From Nigrospora sphaerica (taxonomy: Eukaryota > Ascomycota > Sordariomycetes > Amphisphaeriales > Apiosporaceae), in NCBI GenBank assembly GCA_018287875.1, contig JAGVVL010000009.1:1612001-1676000 (forward strand): 64,000 nucleotides of DNA, in the 5' to 3' direction. Both the position numbers and the translations under genes were made by a program. Under the pieces are notes generated by a model. It searched no databases. It was not told the DNA's origin and saw only the letters and a list, made by a program, of their open reading frames with translations. How positions within the stretch are numbered: position 1 is the first letter of the stretch; each line of letters starts with the position of its first letter. Positions 11,993 to 23,716 of the stretch are shown piece after piece.

Positions 11993-14146
11993 AGTTGCGA
12001 TTTGCCGGCCGGTGTCTTGGAAGGAAAGCGAAGTTACGTAGACACGCCAAAACCAGATACGCAGGAAACGTGCCCAAAGAGGTCGACAGCGGAAGCCGGG
12101 TTTTACATACCCTCCTGCGACAAGCCGGGAAAGGGGGGCCTGCGCAATTACATTGTCGCCTCGATGCCAATGTCGCCAATGCTCACAGCCTCAAACCTCA
12201 TGAGCGACCAAGGACTTGGCTTGCCGGCTAGACTCCTCTTCCAAGACCTTGGCTCTTGGCTTTTGTGTAGGACGCTTCCGGACCCGGCTTGGACGAAGAC
12301 CAAGACGGCCGGCGCTGTGGAGGCCCTCGTACTGGACTGATTGGTTGTCACTTCGCAGCCCAGCAACATACAGGCAATTCCATATCCTGAATCCGAGACG
12401 CTGAAACAGGCCGCATCTTCGTGTGCCGCGCTCCCCATGGGCAAACCCAGAACGCTGACCGATGGCCCCGGGGGGGGGGTTTCGAGGCAAAAGACGAGGT
12501 TTCCCGGGGTTCCACTAGCCTTCTGTACGCAGTAGGTTAGGTACATACTTGCACTTGGGTATCCATCAATCTGGTCCGTTGCTAGGGCCTTGGCGTCTGT
12601 TAGACGCGCCTCTCCCTGTCTCCGTTCCCCTTCCCTAGGGACTGTACTCCGTACAACTACTTACACAGTTTGGTAGCGTCTGACTAGGGAGCCGGGGGAA
12701 CGGGGCGGGCTCAATGGCAATCACCAGCGGCGTGGAGTTAGGGGACGCGCTCCATGGCCCACAGCCTGTGCGGCGGCGCCTGGGCGCTTTCGACAAGAAC
12801 GAGGCACTGGGAAGCCGGCACTCACTTGGAGCCCTCCGACGAAACCTACTGGTGCACTCCGGCGACAGATACCCTAGCCTGTAGAGCCACCTCTTCTTTT
12901 CCTTTGCCAGAGGTAGGTAGGTCGGCCAACGTGACCGGACTGGGAAGCGCGCGCCTCTAGGGTCTCGTGCTGCGATTGCCTCCCGTCGCGTTAGCTGGCA
13001 GCCAGCAGACGGCAAGGGAAAACTGGGTTTGGATGGACGGTGCCTGATTTAAGGGGGCCAGAACGCTTGGCAACCCCTGGGGGTACGTAGGATATGATCC
13101 ATTGACTCGGTATGAATGCCGGGACCTCACTGGAGGGGGGAACACATCGTAGACGTCGTATTTGTCTGCCGGCCAGCAGAATATGACCAAATGCGCAACA
13201 AACCTTCGAGCGGAGGGTTGCATATCTACTTACCTAGGGAGGTACCAAGTACTTAAGCACTTGAGTATTCAGGTAATTAAGTACTTACTGAATGCAGCAG
13301 CTGGACCAAGTCTGGCATTCGCCGTGTGCCTACCTCTGCGTCCCGCATCATGCGACCGGGTGAGAGAACGCTGGCGCTCCAGGCTCGCCCCCCCTCCTCC
13401 ATGCTCCGCGGCTTCTTTTTTCTGGTAGAAACGAGCACAACGCTGCGGCCTGGACTGAGGGTGGCCCATCGCCGGGCCAGATAGAAAGAGTACCTCGCGG
13501 CTGTCCTAGGTGCATCAGCAGCCGTTTCGTCGGTCTCCGAGCAGCAACGGCCGAGCAGTCCGTCCTCTGGCGAGCGTAGCCGATGGTAGGAACACGCCGC
13601 GTGTGCGTCACTACGCGGTGCAGAGAGGTCAGATGCCATGCCAAAAGTCGAGGTCGGAAAAACGGTTGGTCTCAAGCCTTGTCAGCTGCGCATGCGGTTG
13701 GCAAGTAAGAGCCCACTCAATGTGGCCGACCCAACATCCATAGCGAGAACCACAGAGGGTGAGGTCGTCCATCCAACCAATGATGACTGGGCGCTGGGCA
13801 AAAGCAGACAGGGCAGATTTTATTCTGGCCAAGTACCCCCGTACAGGTTGTATGTATGCGCTGTAGGTCGACGACCGTGGAAAGGTACCTCTCAGCCGGT
13901 ACGCGCAACTTAAGTACGTTAGCACACAGAACGGGCGCCCTCGGCGAAACATTTCAGCGCCTGCTGGAGCGCCGGCCAACGGACCGCCAAGCCCCTTGAG
14001 CCGCAGCCTTCGTGCAAATCCGGCTTCAACCCAAGTCTCTTTGGAGGTTGAGCGCAAAGCGTCTCTGACCCTTTCGTCATCCTCACCACGCCCCGGCGCC
14101 CGTTCCCCAACTGCCCAGCACGTCTCGTGCTACTGCTCGGCCGAAC
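11993..14146. other. 2.15-kb divergent intergenic region
   Basis: Lies between the GH76 and mS38 genes, which are transcribed away from each other, so both promoters belong here. Open frames up to about 130 codons occur on both strands with no domain. Near 13240-13290 there is a cluster of short palindromic TTAAGTACTTAA-like words. No gene is supported. Confidence 0.5.
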
Positions 14147-15236
14147 ATGTTGCCCTCATCGGTGCGGCGCATCGTCGCCGCTGCGCCCGCGTCTCCCCTC
14201 CGCTCCAGCTTGACGCCGACGGTCCGCGCGACCGGCACCACCATCCTTCCACGGGCGCGCCGGTACTCGTCCTCCAACTCGAAGCCCTCGAAGCCCCCGA
14301 GCCCGAACGCCCCTCCCAAGAACCTCCATGCTGGCGAGGTGGCGACCGCATCGACCGCCTCGTCTTCCCGGTCAACGGGCGAAAAGCGTGGCCGACGCAA
14401 AACCAAGGACGCCTCGGTCGCCCAGGGACTGCTCCCCAGCGTTCCCAGCACCGATAAGGTCCCCAAAGAAGGTCCGTACCGGTATCCAACCACCCCTGTC
14501 TCTTTGCCGCGCTGGCTGACCTGTCCCTTCTCTAGCCTTGGCTTTGTCGGCCTTCTTTGGTCTGCACCGCCCCATATCCGTGACACACAGCTTCCCGAAA
14601 ACAATCGACGATGAGGCCTTCGCTCAGATCTTCGCGACGCGCAGCTCGGGCAACGCCTACGGCGATGTTATGTCGACCCTCTCCCGGACGGTCGAGGAGC
14701 TCGAGCAGCCCCTGCAGAGCCTGAGCATGGAGGGCCAGGAAGACATGGCCGTTTCCGAGATGGACGGCCAGCCGACTCAGAAGATCGACCTCAAACACCC
14801 GGATGGGACCGAGTCGAGCGTCTACGTCCACCTCAGCTCCATGTCGGGCCAGTTTGTTCCATTCCGCCCGCCGCCTTTGCCGCAGCCCGCGTCCGCTTCC
14901 ACTGCTCCGACCGAGACCGGAGCCGAGCAGGCCGCCGAGCCGGCTTCCCAGCACCGCGTCTACAAGGCCGTCTTCACCCTCGAGGAGACGACGGACCCGA
15001 GCGGCGACGTGCGCATAGTCGCCCACTCGCCGTCGCTGATGGAGGAGCACGTCCACCCCCGGGGCTACGGCCGCAAGTCGATCCGCCAGTACCGTCAGGA
15101 ACAGGTTGAGGGGCGCCCCACCAAGATGCATGCCATCAGCGTATACAGGCAACGCAAGCTCAAGATGAAGAAGAAGAAGTACAAGAAGCTGATGAAGCGA
15201 ACGAGAAACGAGCGCCTCAAGCTCAACCGAATCTGA
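14147..15236 (+). CDS. Mitochondrial small-subunit ribosomal protein mS38 (COX24/AURKAIP1 domain)
   Basis: Fungal COX24 (Qri5) is needed for expression of the mitochondrial COX1 message and is the mitoribosomal protein mS38. Two exons (14147-14471, 14536-15236) give 341 residues. The first exon encodes an Arg/Ser/Ala-rich presequence lacking acidic residues over about 60 positions. The diagnostic part is the extremely basic C-terminus, residues 306-341, containing YRQRKLKMKKKKYKKLMKR and ending in NRI. The central region is low-complexity (Pro/Ala) and poorly conserved in the family. The intron donor is GTCCGT, a weaker variant. The stop codon is 255 bp from that of the convergent agmatinase gene. 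Confidence 0.92.
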
Positions 15237-15491
15237 GCCAGACCTTTCCTCTGTACCATTACCACACCACCGTCTCCTTTTCCCACCCAGTACTCTTGTT
15301 TTCTGGGGCAACTTTCATGGGCCATCATAATCGGTGTACGGAGGGCGGGTGTCGAGTCTTTTCCCGGGCAACGTGGCATGCATTCCCTCGTCTACAAGAG
15401 GTTCCTTCCTATAGACGCATCATTGAGTAGCCGATCTCCTACCTACCAGTTCGTATACGTGCGTGACTTGGACCGGCTGCATGTACATTGC

Positions 15492-17048
15492 CTACAGCCC
15501 GTCCGCCAAGGACTTGACCGGGATCTCCACCATGAGGTCCAGCAACGAAAGCGCGATTTCAGCTGCCGCCAAAACAGTGGTTTCGCCCTTGTTGTCGTAA
15601 ACGGGCGAGACCTCTACCACGTCCCCTCCCACGACCTGCAGCCCTTGGAGGCCGTCGAGAACGGTTAGCAGCTCTCGCGTCGACCAGCCGCCGGGCTCGG
15701 CTGTGCCGGTCGCTGTGTTGGAGTCAGTTATGTTTTCTCGCCGGCTCGGCCGGACAGGCGGAGCCGTGTCGCTGTATTACTACCACATACCAGGGGCGAA
15801 AGCCGGGTCCAAGACGTCGATGTCCACGCTGATGTAGACCTTGGAGGCGCCCACGCGCTCCTTGATCTGCGAGATGACCCCGCGCGCGCCGACTCTGTCC
15901 AAATCTCGCGCCGTGATGGTGTGGAAGCCGCAGCGCCGGTCGTTCCGCAGGTCCCCTTTCCTCCGCAGCAAGGGGGCCCGAATGCCGGCGTGGACGGACG
16001 TATTCAGAATCAGTTGCTCCTCATGGGCGATGTGCAGGAAGGTCCCATGGTTCAGGCCCCTGTGAGCTTCCAGGTCAGCAACGCGGGCTCTTGGTTCCAC
16101 ACATACAGGAGGGAAGGACGGACGCATAATCAGAGATCCCGCCTCCTGAGATGGGGTTAGCCACGACCTCACTCTGGATACTGCTGGGGAGAGGCTTTAA
16201 AGTAGCGCGCACCTAAAACAGCCGGATCCCACGTGTCTGTATCCCGTTAGTTGCTGAACGGCCGTTCACCTCGCAAGGCACGGATCTCACCAATATGGCT
16301 ATCAAAGTGGATGACGGAGACGGGACCCCAGCGGTCGCGGGTGGATCGTAGGGCTGATAGCGTGGTGGTGTGGTCGCCCCCCAGCATGATGATGCGCGGC
16401 GTGACCGAGTAAGTGGCATTTGATGCCTGCCGCCCCGACACCACTCGGTGCGCCTTGTCGAGCTGCTTCAGGGCGATGTTGTTGTCGAGCCAGGTGAGCC
16501 GTACATCGCCGCAGTCCACAACGGTGGCCCAGGACTGGAGCGGATTGCGACCTGGCCGGGGGGATCGCGTGTCAGAAAGTCGACCGGTCAACAGGGGCTG
16601 CGTGGGTCGTAGACTCGGTCCTTACCAGTATAGACACTCCAACCCGCCCCGACTCCTATTCTTTGACTCCCTTCCCTGATGCCTGCGGGGCCATACCGAG
16701 CCCCGGGTCTTGCCGTGACACTCTAGTATATCTGGGGTCAAACCGTGGAATGTTGTCGCCGTCAAGGCTTATCGAGGGGGGCTTTTCCCCACGTACGGTA
16801 TCGAAGGGCGCCCCTAGAATGGCAATGTCGTACTTGTTCTCTTTAGCCTCGGCATCCGCCAAGCAGTTGACGTATGGCAGGCCGGCGTAGGTCCTGAGTC
16901 CGTTGAATTGGCTCCCGCTCACGATGTCTACGTCGTCGGCATTCGGAAACATGAGCTTCTGCCCAAGCGGGGAGGCGGGCGCGTTGGGGAATTGCCATGC
17001 CTGAGCCGCGGCAGGGAGCGCTAAAACGAGGGCTTCGCGGGGAAGCAT
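15492..17048 (-). CDS. Agmatinase/ureohydrolase, probably secreted
   Basis: Binuclear manganese hydrolase of the arginase superfamily; agmatinases convert agmatine to putrescine and urea. Seven exons (17048-16797, 16722-16626, 16551-16291, 16236-16213, 16145-16124, 16059-15791, 15712-15492) give 381 residues. Exons 4 and 5 are only 24 and 22 nt, yet all junctions keep frame. The full ligand set is present: H177 in GGDHTTT, D200/H202/D204 in FDSHIDTWDP, and D298/D300 in SVDIDVLDPAFAPG. The segment TARPGARYGPAGIREGS is also typical of agmatinase. The start at 17048 opens with a signal-peptide-like segment (MLPREALVLALPAAAQA). An in-frame ATG at 17150 would add 34 residues and bury it, so 17048 is preferred. 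Exact substrate specificity is inferred. Confidence 0.93.
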
Positions 17049-17605
17049 TGCGAGCGGGGGGGGATATGGGAAGTTCGGGAAGTGCGGGGCGGCAATGTGG
17101 TTCACAACCTGTGGTGTTACTACCGGCTTTTTGTACTTCACAGAGGACAATACCAGCAGAGCCTTGTACTCCCAGGCATGCCGCCGTGTAGTAAAGCATA
17201 GGACAGTTACGAACTGGTTACTAATCTAGAGAGCGAGCTGGTGTGACGTGGACAGGTGATAAGGACGGAACGGTGCCTGCGGGCGCGCCGTTGCGCATGC
17301 GCCGGATGGCCGAACACTAGTCGTACCACCCAAGTTTTCCGAACGCCAACGGCGGGAGGGCTTGTTGAGAGGAACCAACCACGGGCTGCATAACTGTATG
17401 CACCGTCCGAATCGGGTGCAGCGCTTACAACAATGGCAAAGGTTATCTTACCTAGGTACTTCCTAACCTTTCGGCCTCCCGGGTACGCAGCAAGTACGCA
17501 CCAAAAAGCCGTTGTAGGCATACTGCAGGGCACGATGCCTGTCACGTACCGGTTGGGCCGGTCACTGCAAAGGAAAAGCCATTGGGAGGCGCCGACGGCA
17601 ACCGG

Positions 17606-17662
17606 ACCCCTTCCCCCTTCCCCCTTTCCCCCTTTCCCCTTCCCCGTTCCCCTTTCCCCTTC
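17606..17662. repeat. Polypyrimidine (C/T) tract
   Basis: About 57 bases of C and T broken by a single G, built from repeated CCCCCTT-like units. Such tracts are common in fungal promoters; here it lies about 245 bp upstream of the TATA box at 17904. Confidence 0.85.
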
Positions 17663-17903
17663 TCGTCGCATCGACAAGGTGGGGGGATGTTTCCTCTTCG
17701 ATACTCGCGATATGCCGAGCTCCCCATCCGGTCTGCTGCTTATGGGAAGACCAGTATTCCAGGTACCGAGGGAAAGAGACCTAGCATAGCAATTGCCGGT
17801 TGCGCCTTCCTGCCGCGGGGCTATTTCATTATCCACACGTCGATCGAACGATAAGGAGCCGTCCCTACAAGACCACCTCCTCCCTCCCCCTTCTTCTTCC
17901 CCT

Positions 17904-17910
17904 TATATAA
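17904..17910 (+). promoter_or_regulatory. TATA box of unassigned promoter
   Basis: TATATAA preceded by a C/T-rich stretch and followed by a pyrimidine-rich leader. The next ATG is at 17988, a spacing normal for a fungal core promoter. It points at a coding-like patch that I could not identify. Confidence 0.45.
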
Positions 17911-17987
17911 GACATCGGGACTTGGCTGCTCAACTTTCCCGTGTCGTCTGCTCTTCCGCATTTACGTTCCCGTCCTTTGCAGCCGCG

Positions 17988-18474
17988 ATGGTCACAAGCG
18001 ACATCCTTCCATGGTTCACATCTGCCCCTGCGTCTCAGGCTATGTCTCTGGTCTTCTCCGATATCCGAGATCCTCTTCCCCATCCCAACTGCCAACCGCG
18101 AAAGCCACCTGGCCCACGTTGCGGTGCTGCTGGAGGCGCTGCAGTCTCGGGCATGGATGGAGGAGGTCAGGACGCCGCGACATTGATGAGGGGTTTCAGC
18201 AGCCCTCGCAGTTGGCTGCGGCGCCTTGGTGTCGATGAGTGTCATTGCCATCTCGGGCAAGGAGATGCCACGGCAAGGACGTTACCATCTGCCAAGGCCC
18301 TCCATATCCATGTTGAGTGCGCACGTCGAGTTCCAAGCTCTCGTTGCCTGATCATTTTCAGTCACGCGGCCTTCGAGTGCTGGGATAAGCCCGAAGGGAG
18401 CCAACCCGCTGACGGCTGCTGAATGCACCAAGATGCTGGCTTACATATTTCAGTACCAGGCAAAACGTGGCTGA
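17988..18474 (+). pseudogene. Unidentified coding-like patch, possibly a decayed gene
   Basis: I do not recognise this region. The frame beginning with ATG at 17988 is open for 144 codons to 18422 but has poor GC3. A different frame between about 18045 and 18186 has strong GC3 bias and reads like protein (ILFPIPTANRESHLAHVAVL and on to LLEALQSRAWMEEV). A third frame continues as DIDEGFQQPSQLAAAPW. A pyrimidine-rich acceptor-like site near 18360 precedes a further plausible exon ending at about 18474 (NPLTAAECTKMLAYIFQYQ). No set of canonical introns joins these patches, so they look like a gene broken by small insertions or deletions, or a gene whose structure I failed to solve. A TATA box lies 78 bp upstream. 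Confidence 0.3.
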
Positions 18475-19442
18475 CGGGGCGACTAGTGTGGCCTGCGAAT
18501 AATGCGCCACGATGTTCAACAGCCGACTTCATTTGCCGGTGGATATACTACCTCGGTAAATTTTAACCGGGCCAGCCAATCAAGGCTCTGCGTATGGTCG
18601 CAACTGCGTGGTAGATCTTCTGTTTCAAGCAGCCACTACCAACGACTGCGACGGCCGTTAGCAAGCCCCTGATCTGATGTTTGAGCGGCAAAGTGGGATT
18701 ATCGACTGATGTGCAGTACTCGCCTGGAACTTAGCTCGAGATGATCGCTTTCACGCCCCGAGGACCCATTTGCATGCATCCCAACCGACCGGCAGCGGGA
18801 GACGACCACGTAACCACAGGCAGGGCAAAACTGGCACGGAGCGGAGGGTGTCAGCGCGGGCTCGGGCCTACCTCATCTTCGCGTCCACCCTGCCTCCCTG
18901 CCCAGTGCCACCCTCTCGTGAGCTAGGGGTGCAAGGGGATCCTGATCGGTGCGGGACTGGGCCTAAACTATATGACTTGTCCGGAAAGAGATCTGCAACG
19001 CCGCCCCTAAACCCGTAACAGGAACGGACCGATACAACCTCTTTGAGGCATAAGACGCCCAAAGGCCAGCAGCGCCGCTGCGTTGGCCATCCAGCTTGCT
19101 TTCCGTTCTTTCCTGGCCCCGTAGCAAACCTGATTTTCCACGCAGAAAGCCGCCCCAGAGGAGAAGCAGCCCCCGTCCCGATCGCCACGGCACGGCGATG
19201 AATAGTATGCGCCGCTAAGAACGGGTCCCCAGATTCCATCCCCTCCCCCCTAGCCGTCCGTCACAGGGGCCATACCCCACATCCCCGCGATCGTCTCCAA
19301 CTCCCTACGAACCCGCCGCCATTTCTCATATCCGCCCCTTCCGGAGCATCCTGGCGGTGACTGTGACGTCCCGGTTCAAGCTTGACAAGACCATCCGTCG
19401 GACCTGGTAGGCCAATCCACCTGCCACGCAACAAAAGAGAAC
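18475..19442. other. Intergenic upstream of the Zn2Cys6 gene
   Basis: About 1 kb that should contain the promoter of the transcription-factor gene. The only open frames are short and show no domain. Confidence 0.5.
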
Positions 19443-22435
19443 ATGGAGAACAGAGCGAAACCGGCCACGAAGGCGCGCAAGAGAGCCTCCAAGGCCTGCC
19501 TGTCGTGCAGGGCCAGGAAGGTCCGGTGCGATGTGTCGCAACGCGGCGCGCCTTGTATGAACTGCTATCTGGACAATGAAACATGCGTGGTGGCGGACCG
19601 GGCATCGCGACTGTGAGTACTCGCCCAACGCTCCCTTCACTTTCGACAGCTGCTGACGCGGTCTGTCGCAGCCGCCGACTGCAGGAAGGAGACGGCGCCG
19701 TTCAAGCCTCGCATCCTCCGTATGCTCCGCATGGTATCCGTCAGCCCTTGACGGCCGAGGGCGTCGTTCGGTCCCGGCTCAATGGTGAGCCGGCACCCTC
19801 TGTGTCGGACCAGTACGACTGCTCCTCTCCGGAGAACGACCAGGATGACGGCGCCCCGACCGGCGCGCAGCAGAGCCTGGATGACGAAAGACGGGATAGC
19901 GCCCAACCCTTGCCTCAGTTCCCCAACAGAGGCTATGCTGCAACTCAGGGTCCTCGTGCGGACCCGAGCGCGACCCTGTTCCCGAACTGCGGTGGTAAGT
20001 CTTCTTCCGACGGCCGCCCTCCTACTAACCAGCCCGGCGCAGGCCAGCCGAACCCGCCGGCCGCACCGACGGCTGTACCGTCGGTGGCCCCGTTGTGGGC
20101 CGAAGGGCACAAGCACGCCATGAGCTCCGACATCACCTATTCCTACTATCCCTTCCTCAGTGTGAACAACCTTCACAACATCATGCCCCAAGATGTCAAC
20201 TACCTCGAGTCCCAGGGTTGCTTGCGCGTGCCCCTGCCCGAATTCCTCGACGAGTTCGTCAAGCAGTACTTCCTCCACGTCCACCCCTTGACGCCCATGA
20301 TCAGCGAGGCCGATTTCTGGGACATGTACGGCAACCAAGGGTTTGGGGGTTCCGGGGAGAGGATGTCTCTTCTGGTCTTCCAGTCGATACTGTTTGTGTC
20401 GTGCAACTACGTGTCGCTGGCAACCGTCAAGTCGTTGGGTTTTCCCAACATTCGCGCGGCCAGGGCAACGCTGTACCGTCGGTGCAAGTTGCTGTACGAC
20501 TTCGAGAGCGAGTCCTCCATGGTCTACTTGGCCCAGGCCGCCTTGCTGCTTTCCCAGTGGGCGCCGAACTTCACACATGCCTTTAAGAAGGCCAACTCGT
20601 CTTGGCTCAGCGCCGCCATCCAGCATGCCAAGAACGCCGAGGCCCATCATTACTCGGCCCTGTCGGACGACATATCGTCGAGCATGAGCCCCACGCAGCT
20701 CAAGAAGCAAAACACCCTCAAGCGGCTCTGGTGGTCCTGCGTGATCCGAGATCGCATTCTGCCGCTTGGGTTCCGACGCAGCCTCAAAATCACCACGTCG
20801 CATTTCGACTTCTCCGCGCACTCTGGACTCGGCTATGCCGACCTCGCCGAGGAGGTCGAGCACTCACGGGTGTACAATGCTGAGACGAAGGTGCAGCTCA
20901 TCCAGCTGTTGAGCCAGATCGTCGAGCTTTGCTCGATCCTGACTGACTTGATCATGCTGGTGTTCCCGCTGGACGACTCGCCCGGCTGGGGTAAGCGCAT
21001 TGGTCCTGAAGAGGCCGTGAGGGTGAGAAAGTGCAAACTGGCGTTGCGGCGGTGGTATAACTCGGCCAGCGTCAAGTTTCCCCTCTTCGGTGGGAACGGC
21101 GTTCCGCGGACAGACATGACCAGGGGAAGGCACGCCCACCACGACTCGGTCATCTTGTACACGAACATGATGTACATGTACTATCAGTGAGTGTTGGTTT
21201 CTCGGCCCCGAGAAGACCCAGAGTGGCTAACCTCGTCCAGCTCATCTTGTGTTGCGCTCAGCCACCATGAGATTCTGCAGACGGCCGTCTCGGCGGCTTC
21301 TATGGACATGACCAGTAACCTTCAAGGTCTATCCAAGATCAACGAGAACCGCCAAGAGCTTCAGGAAGCTGCTTCCGGGGTTACCGAGTGTCTACAGGAG
21401 CTCATCCAGTTGCGGCTAGCCCGCTGGTTGCCGCAGAGCGCGTAAGTCAACCCCCGCTGATGCTTCGCAAACATGACTGACGTAAATTCCAGGGTTCCCT
21501 GCACGGCTCTGCCTCTTGTGTTGCACATCATTGACGTGAAGCTCTCGTCACATAACAAGACGCCCTCGAACCGGTTACTACAGGATGCCAAGCAAAAGCG
21601 GCTGAATGTGCTCGTCGAAGCGATGAAGACTTATTCGCCCCAGTACGATGGACTCGACTATATCAGCGAAACGATACGGCATATCGTCACCCTTGCTCAG
21701 CTAGATACGCCCACGCCATTATCCATGGCAAATTCCACCACCACCATCTCGGATTGGACCGACATCCTGGCATCCCAACCAGGCCACTATCTTCGTTTGG
21801 CAATGACGATGGATCTGAGCCTCGCAAAGGGCCGCCTGCCCGAGGAATCGGACTTCCCGGCCAGCCTCCGCGGACTCTTTACCTCTGGATACAGCCCCGT
21901 GAAGGCGCTGTTGACAGGCGGCTCTGCATCGGCTGGCATGCCAGCGCAGCCCGCGAATACTCGGTCACAAGCGATGCACCACGCACCGCAGTTCGAAATC
22001 AACTACGACCACTTCGACTTCAACATCATGAGCCGCTCGACGCCGACGTCGAGTATTCCGAGAGGCCCCGGGACCGTTCATTCTTTACCCTCAGATGCGG
22101 ATACGGACTCGCCGACCGACTCGGCCACCCAGGCCACGCCGGCCGCCAGCACGAACGCTGCGGCCAATGCGGACCTGCTCTTCCACCCGGGAAGCGTGGC
22201 GAGCGGTGACACGCCCATGGTGAGCAACTTTCTGGGCCCCGACTTCGAAATGGACGGCCTGGCGGGCGAAGCCCTCGCCGCCCAATTCTTCGCTCAGGAA
22301 GGTCCCCCCACCGTGGACAGCTCCGGCAGCAAGGATAGGGAAGGGGCAATATTTGCGGGTGACGCGGCGATAACGGCAGGAGAGATGGACGAGTGGATGC
22401 GGGACGCCTGGGGCAGCGAGCTCGAGGTCCGCTGA
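19443..22435 (+). CDS. Zn2Cys6 transcription factor, FarA/CTF1-like
   Basis: Nuclear DNA-binding regulator. Five exons (19443-19612, 19672-19994, 20043-21186, 21241-21441, 21493-22435) give 926 residues. The binuclear zinc cluster is complete, with cysteines at 19, 22, 29, 38, 41 and 48 and the preceding basic run KARKRASKA. The middle is a fungal-specific transcription-factor domain, including FVKQYFLHVHPLTPMISEAD and LKRLWWSCVIRDRILPLGFR. The C-terminus is Ser/Thr/Pro and acidic, ending in DEWMRDAWGSELEVR. The RASKACLSCRARKVRCDVSQRG type of cluster and the overall length match my memory of FarA/FarB and cutinase factor 1, which control fatty-acid use, but that assignment is inference. The second intron (48 nt, GTAAGT, TACTAAC, CAG) is a multiple of three and open, so retention would add 16 residues. 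Confidence 0.9.
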
Positions 22436-23142
22436 GTAGCCGAGATCCGGTGGCAGGGGCTGGTTTTGTTTCGAGCGCTCGAATTTGTTGTATCAGGCCC
22501 GGGTTGGGATCCACGGGACGGCGCCTTGTTTCGGCTCGGGTACTGGATTGGTTTCGGGCGTTGCGATGTGTTTTTTTGCGGCGTGAACAACTTAATTAGC
22601 GTGCATAAGACGGGACAGACGCCGCCGTCGTCCCGGAGAATCTTGTTCGGGAACCCTGGAATTGATATGCTTGACTGCCCATCTCACTGCTTGCTCTTGC
22701 TGATAACGTGTTGACCCTGGCTGGACATTGTATGCAACTCTTCCAATGGCTGTAGCGTGAGCGAAGCCCCACCTGGTGGTATACATAGGAAGCAGCCACT
22801 ACGATTGGCTGGCTACTTGAAGTTGCTTGGCCAATAGTCGTCGAGACCACCCCTATACCACCAAGCGGGCCGGGGGCAACTACGGACGTGCCTATCAGCC
22901 GCGACGTGCTCGGAAGCGATGGTATACCGGCTCTGTTCTTCATTCGCGACAGTGTAATTTACATGGCCCTGTACCAGGCCAACCGACGATTTCATATGTG
23001 GCCTTGGGGAGAGACATGGGTCGTCTTGATTCCTCGGTTGCACAATTGACAATATTAAATGGATGTTGGATATGCCCATCGTGTTTCCAGCAACGGTTCT
23101 ACTCGGGTACGAGTACGGCAGCCAGCGGTCACTTCGCCCCTG
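22436..23142. other. Intergenic
   Basis: Contains the 3' region of the Zn2Cys6 gene. Open frames are short, and no domain or repeat is seen. Confidence 0.45.
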
Positions 23143-23716
23143 TTAAGACTTTCCACCGGGGAGACCAGGGCCACAATATACACGGCGACTGGCCTTCGTT
23201 GCCGAAGCACGATACCGGCGGCCGGCGGCTCGGAACACACCCCTGAACTGCGGGTACTTGGGTGGGCCGACGTCGGCCTCGTTGGTGGCCAGGCGACGCA
23301 GGAGGCTCATCTCGCCCCAATCCTCCCACAGCTGCCGGGCGTTGGCGCCGCGGCGCTGCCGGAGCTCCTCGGAGCTGGGGGCCTGCATTTGGCAGTACAC
23401 CCGATGGCGGACGTGTAGCGGAAAGGACAGCCCGCCGAGAATGAAGTCGTAGACGGTGGTCTTCTCGACGCGGCGGCGGCCGCCGCCCCTGTTCCCGCGC
23501 CGCCCGTCTGCCCCGGTGGCCCCACGGCTGGCGCACCGGCCTCACTAGCCGCCCCGCGTCGTCTTCGAACTGGTCCTGGCTCGTGACCGTGGCGCTTGCT
23601 AGGTCCAGGTTGTACCGGGCGAGCTCCACGTCCCCGTAACCGTGGAAGCCCTTGCCGATGTGCCCTAGCTCTTGCAGAAACGCGTCGTCGGGGAGGGGGA
23701 CCTGGGGGGCCGCCAT
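23143..23716 (-). pseudogene. Unidentified gene with a broken frame
   Basis: Starting at an ATG at 23716, about 60 codons read well (DDAFLQELGHIGKGFHGYGD, then ELARYNLDLASATV). The reading then appears to move to another frame near 23500-23520. That frame continues with strong coding character through VYDFILGGLSFPLHVRHRVY and QLWEDWGEMSLLRRLATNEA to about 23230. Joining the two needs a shift of phase. The only matching donor and acceptor would give a 37-nt intron, too short to be credible, so a frameshift in a Gly/Arg-rich run is more likely. I do not recognise the family. An unusual gene structure or a sequencing error in the GC-rich run are alternatives. Confidence 0.4.

Larger units (their letters stand above)
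17049..17987. other. Intergenic upstream of agmatinase
   Basis: Holds the agmatinase promoter. A pyrimidine-only tract runs almost unbroken from about 17606 to 17662. A TATA box at 17904 faces the plus strand. No gene is supported before 17988. Confidence 0.5.
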
